The notes beneath the pieces are model-generated. The model was given only the letters and a program-made list of their open reading frames with translations, did no database searches and was not told the origin of the DNA. A stretch of 64,000 nt of DNA. Source: Euglena gracilis (taxonomy: Eukaryota; Euglenida; Euglenophyceae; Euglenales). The translations under genes and the position numbers were made by a program. Positions 61,010 to 64,000 of this stretch are shown here, piece by piece. The stretch spans positions 38,510,426 through 38,574,425 of the forward strand of contig CP154955.1 in assembly GCA_039621445.1 (NCBI GenBank), read 5' to 3'. Position 1 is the stretch's first letter. Each line of letters starts with the position of its first letter.

Positions 61010-61110
61010 GGACCTATAACCCCCCCCCACCTATAACCCCCCCCCCCGGGCCGACCACCAAACCGGATCCTGTAACCCCCCCGGGGGTTATAGGTGGGGG
61101 GTTTACACAA
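61010..61110. repeat. Inverted CCTATAACCCCC repeats
   Basis: ACCTATAACCCCCCCC occurs twice and faces GGGGGTTATAGGTGGG at 61082-61098, around an ACCAAACCGGATCCTGTAAC centre. Confidence 0.6.
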
Positions 61111-61569
61111 CAGTGGATTGGGGCATTTTCGTCAAGTTGGACCAGTCCCCATTTTGATAAAATACCTCTTATGTAACCTCATCTTTCAAGCCCTAAATTT
61201 AACCCTGCCAAAACTGGCAATTTGGCGACAGCCACCTGGGGTCGGATACCAGGTGCCCGATTTTGTCGCCTTTGTCTTTAAGCTGGGACTGTGTGCTTTT
61301 TCCATCTGCAAACAAACATTTGCACAGCAAAATGTTCATAGTGATATCATCATTGGCCATTAGTTCTACTGCATTTGTGGTTGTATACCCCAGATAAAAG
61401 CAACAACAAAAGCCCGATCTTGGGGTTTTCCAATCCAGATTGTTCGAAAACAATGGCCGTTGTAATCTCAGGACGGCACTCTGTGTTTCGATTCTTTCGA
61501 CTGACCACGGAGCAGCTTATGTATTGTGAAGCTGTCACACTCTGTACATGCCTTCATTGTGCCTCCAGA

Positions 61570-61655
61570 GCGACCTGCGACGCCAAATCAAAGAAACACA
61601 TTTCTCTCTGCTGCTTTCCAGCTCAAGGAAATTTGACCTCACCCTCAGGGGAGGT
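61570..61655 (+). CDS. Candidate exon, unidentified
   Basis: Between TGCCTCCAG and GTCCAGCT an open stretch codes SDLRRQIKETHFSLLLSSSR, KFDLTLRG in one frame and ERPATPNQRNTFLSAAFQLK, EI-stop in another. The second frame would continue the phase of the exon ending at 60855 but stops quickly. Either could be real; neither is identified. Confidence 0.25.
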
Positions 61656-61938
61656 CCAGCTTTTTTCCAGCCCCAGACCCCCCTCCCTCCCCATCAACGA
61701 TTATATTTATTTCCCGCAGCTGGAAGGGCAGCTGGTAATTGGTTTTTCGCTTTTCCGGGGTGCAAAAATGGGGTCAACAATGGACGGCAATGGGACATAT
61801 TTGGGCTGGTCAGGGCTAATTTGGGGCAAGAAAATCGATTGTGGTATCTGTGCAATTTCAAATTTTTTTTGCACCTGGTTTCGGACTCCCACGACAAAGG
61901 AAGGGGGAGGAAGGGACCAAGAGGGCGAAGCACAGGAA

Positions 61939-62378
61939 GATGGTGAGGTCCTGCTTTCCTTGCCGGCTGTTCTGTTCTGGTGTGTTTGTGTGTGCGCGGG
62001 GGGTGCTTCTTACTGCGCCTTTGTTGCCGGAGTTGGCGATGATGAGGCCTCCTCCGACACCTTGGCGAAGCTGAACCGCCGTGGCCCCGCCCCCCCCTCT
62101 CTCCCATGGTCGCTTGGTGGCCCCCCCCCCCTGATGGGGATGGTGGTCTCTTTCTGTGTTTCTGGGTGGGTGGTTGGGGCTGCTTGGTTGGGGGTCCCTT
62201 TTCTGGCTGGGATGTTTTTCTGCTGATTTTTGGGTGGGAGGGTTGGGCTCACCATCGACCATTCGGGCTCCGCACTGCGAGATGGTGAGGTCCTGCTTTC
62301 CTTGCCGGCTGTTCTGTTCTGGTGTGTTTGTGCGTGCGCGGGGGGTCCTTCTTACTGCTTTTTGTTGCCGGAGTTGGC
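61939..62378. repeat. Direct duplication of about 98 bp, 342 bp apart
   Basis: GATGGTGAGGTCCTGCTTTC through TTGTTGCCGGAGTTGGC occurs at 61939-62037 and again at 62281-62378 with about five differences. Between the copies is G/T-rich DNA. Confidence 0.85.
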
Positions 62379-62381
62379 TGA

Positions 62382-62627
62382 TTCCTAATTCTGCCCTTCG
62401 ACCTCAAGGAGAAAGAATTTTACTTCAACGAGTTCAACTGGAATTATTTTAAGAGACGTACTACTTTTCACGAAGCCCAGCACTTTATCAACTGGTGGAG
62501 CGAGTTTTATTTTCGGAATTTCAACTTCCCGGAGGAAGAATTCAACTCTTCGAGTTCAACTGGAATTATTTCAGAAGCATTGCAATTACTAAGACAAGAT
62601 CAACAACGGGACTTCCATGAAGAATGA
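62382..62627 (+). other. Leader region of the retroelement
   Basis: An 81-codon stretch without an ATG is open here, Phe/Asn/Glu-rich (LKEKEFYFNEFNWNYFKRRT). A 21-bp direct repeat beginning CGAGTTCAACTGGAATTATT occurs at 62429 and 62551. It precedes the gag-like ORF and is probably its 5' terminal or leader region, not a gene. Confidence 0.4.
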
Positions 62628-63390
62628 ATCTCAAAGAAAACCAGAATGCCAAGGAGAACCTGAAGGAACTTCCAAGAAGGCATCTGAGGCTGGGGAAGGT
62701 GGAGACACAGCAGCAGCTGCAGAAGCTGGAGGGGCGGCAGCAACACGCCAGTCCGTGGCCATCGCAACCCCCCCACCCCCCAACACATCAGCGTTTTCAA
62801 AATCCCCCACTCAACATGAGAATGGCCATGGACCATGGACAACTGTGGTCAGGAAGACAAGAAGGCAGAAGGGGAGTACCATCACAGGTCCAACAGACTC
62901 CCCCCCTTTTTCTGTTTCCCCCCCCCTTCCAGGGGACAAGACAAGGGCTATGGCAGCCTTTCAAAAAACATCAGAAATCCAAGGAAATCAAATCATCAAG
63001 GCTATGGCAGCCTTCATCCAAAAGGACCTGGGGTCCAGAATCAAGGCCACGGCGGCCATCATTCAAGAGGGCAGTGGGCCCAGGGGCAAGGCTATGGCAG
63101 CCAGTACCCCAGCCTGGAAAGATCCCATTGGGGAAAGGTGTGTCCAACTTACCCCACAGCTCCCTCAAACAAAAAACCCTCAGGAGCTGCCCATCCAAGC
63201 CCCATTCAGGGGAAGGCCAATGGAGGCCAGTATATCCAAGAGGCCAATGGAGGCCAGGGCCAAGATATCAAGGCCAATGGAGGCCATTTCAACAAGAATC
63301 AAGTGGCCATTGGAGGCCAATGCATTCAAGACCACAGCCCTTGGGGGGGAGGCCCAAGAATGGCTACACCAGGGCCCCCCCAGAAGATAA
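62617..63390 (+). CDS. Gag-like ORF of retroelement (first frame)
   Basis: This frame codes MKNESQRKPECQGEPEGTSK, an Ala/Glu/Gly-rich region, then HGPWTTVVRKTRRQKGS (about residues 69-87), a basic segment like those in retroelement Gag proteins. Beyond the C runs at 62902-62926 this frame gives monotonous AMAAF and MEAS repeats. The other frame gives Gly/Tyr/Gln/His-rich repeats with QGQGYGS that run on into the reverse transcriptase. I therefore think the real product changes frame in the C runs, either by a natural indel, a sequencing indel or a programmed shift. Leader: 62382-62627. Confidence 0.45.
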   Translation: MKNESQRKPECQGEPEGTSKKASEAGEGGDTAAAAEAGGAAATRQSVAIATPPPPNTSAFSKSPTQHENGHGPWTTVVRKTRRQKGSTITGPTDSPPFSVSPPLPGDKTRAMAAFQKTSEIQGNQIIKAMAAFIQKDLGSRIKATAAIIQEGSGPRGKAMAASTPAWKDPIGERCVQLTPQLPQTKNPQELPIQAPFRGRPMEASISKRPMEARAKISRPMEAISTRIKWPLEANAFKTTALGGEAQEWLHQGPPRR

Positions 63391-64000
63391 TCAGCCCACA
63401 CCCCCCAGCTATATATGTACCTCCCCACTGCAGAAACAGACCTTCCCCCATCATTCAGAAACAGGGGGAAAGCCTGTCTTTGGCAAACCCTATGGCAGGG
63501 CCAGCTGCAGCCCCAGTGATGGGGCAGCCAGGGGTGACCCCAGTGATGGGGCAGCCAGGGGGAAGGACCCCAGTGATGGGGCCTCTGGATTCCCCAGATA
63601 CATTACACCCAGGGGTACCCCCTTTCAGAGCCCTGCAGGCCAGCATCCCCCATTGGGAAAAAGCAGGTGCCAGCAGAGAGGTATTAAACCTGATAAGGGA
63701 AGGTGTTATGGCAGATCTTCCCCTCCCCCCTCAAATGTCCAAAAAAGTTCCCTTCAAGACTCCCCAAGAAATAATGACTGCCCAAAAAATTCTGAGAGAA
63801 TACGAATGTGCAGGGGCAACCAGGCAAATCCCCCCAGAGGAGGCAAAACATTTTGTCCCTTATTTTATCATTTCCAAAAAGGAAGGGGAAAAGACCAAGG
63901 AAAGACTGATTTCAGATTGTCGACAGTTAAATCTCCATTTCACCCCCCAGAAGTTCAGATTGGAACACATGGGAAGCATCTTCCCATATCTAAGGAAAGG
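62820..64000 (+). CDS. Reverse transcriptase of DIRS-like element (partial)
   Basis: Open from 62820 (first ATG 62835) to the right edge without a stop. It begins with Gly/Tyr/Gln-rich low complexity (to about 63330), then Pro-rich linker repeats with PVMGQPG (63510-63590). From about 63615 the N-terminal part of a reverse transcriptase follows: FRALQASIPHWEKAGASREV, LNLIREGVMAD, then FVPYFIISKKEGEK, ERLISDCRQLNLHF and KFRLEHMGSIFPYLRKG. The W-x(7)-VL-x-LI-x-x-G entry and the F-I-I-S-K-K and R-L-I-S-D-C-R-Q-L-N motifs resemble RT of tyrosine-recombinase (DIRS/Ngaro) elements. The catalytic YxDD region, RNase H and recombinase would lie beyond the window. Copies into DNA an RNA template in retrotransposition. 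Confidence 0.6.

Noticed and set aside
61375-62226. Open frame of 283 codons
   Set aside because: It crosses two likely exon-like segments in the wrong frame and the 98-bp duplication, and its peptide is low-quality and Gly/Trp/Cys-rich. Chance opening is more likely.

Overview
The window is nuclear DNA of a unicellular eukaryote, extremely rich in repeats. Genes are split by GT-AG introns, there is no operon structure, and mobile DNA of many classes fills most of the 64 kb. Runs of 8 or more G or C residues are unusually common and often sit at the ends of mobile elements. The best lineage hint is a protein kinase A regulatory subunit (35.5-54.1 kb). Its second nucleotide-binding site carries the Glu/Asn/Val substitutions known from trypanosome PKA. 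Together with a small Alba-like protein and first exons that look like trans-splice acceptors, this suggests a euglenozoan such as a diplonemid or euglenid. That assignment is inference, not proof.

Layout. 1-7.5 kb: intergenic DNA with a dispersed 20-22 bp palindrome (0.8-2.5 kb), degenerate repeats and short foldback elements. 7.5-8.25 kb: a decayed hAT-type transposase on the minus strand. 8.33-23.42 kb: a foldback structure of about 15 kb. Its two outer arms (about 0.75 kb) are inverted copies, about 62 copies of a 163-bp satellite follow the left arm, about 15 inverted copies precede the right arm, and a 0.7-kb loop separates inner inverted repeats. 23.4-35.0 kb: G-rich tracts, tandem and inverted repeats, non-autonomous transposons with visible target-site duplications, and a broken PHD-finger gene.

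35.5-54.1 kb: the PKA regulatory-subunit gene, nine exons coding about 349 residues. Three introns are only 44-50 nt long and five are 1.1-5.9 kb and packed with mobile DNA, including a second, inverted PHD-finger relic and a single-monomer copy of the satellite-bearing arm (52.1-53.5 kb). 54.7-57.7 kb: an Alba-like nucleic-acid-binding protein with two competing third exons. 59.2-61.7 kb: exon-like pieces of an unidentified spliced gene. 62.4-64.0 kb: the start of a retroelement whose reverse transcriptase, apparently of DIRS type, runs off the right edge.

The most notable points are the satellite nested in a foldback mobile element with a one-monomer relative nearby, the mixed ligand-site chemistry of the PKA regulatory subunit, and a series of small transposons whose insertion can be proved from target duplications and, in one case, from an empty site in the same window.
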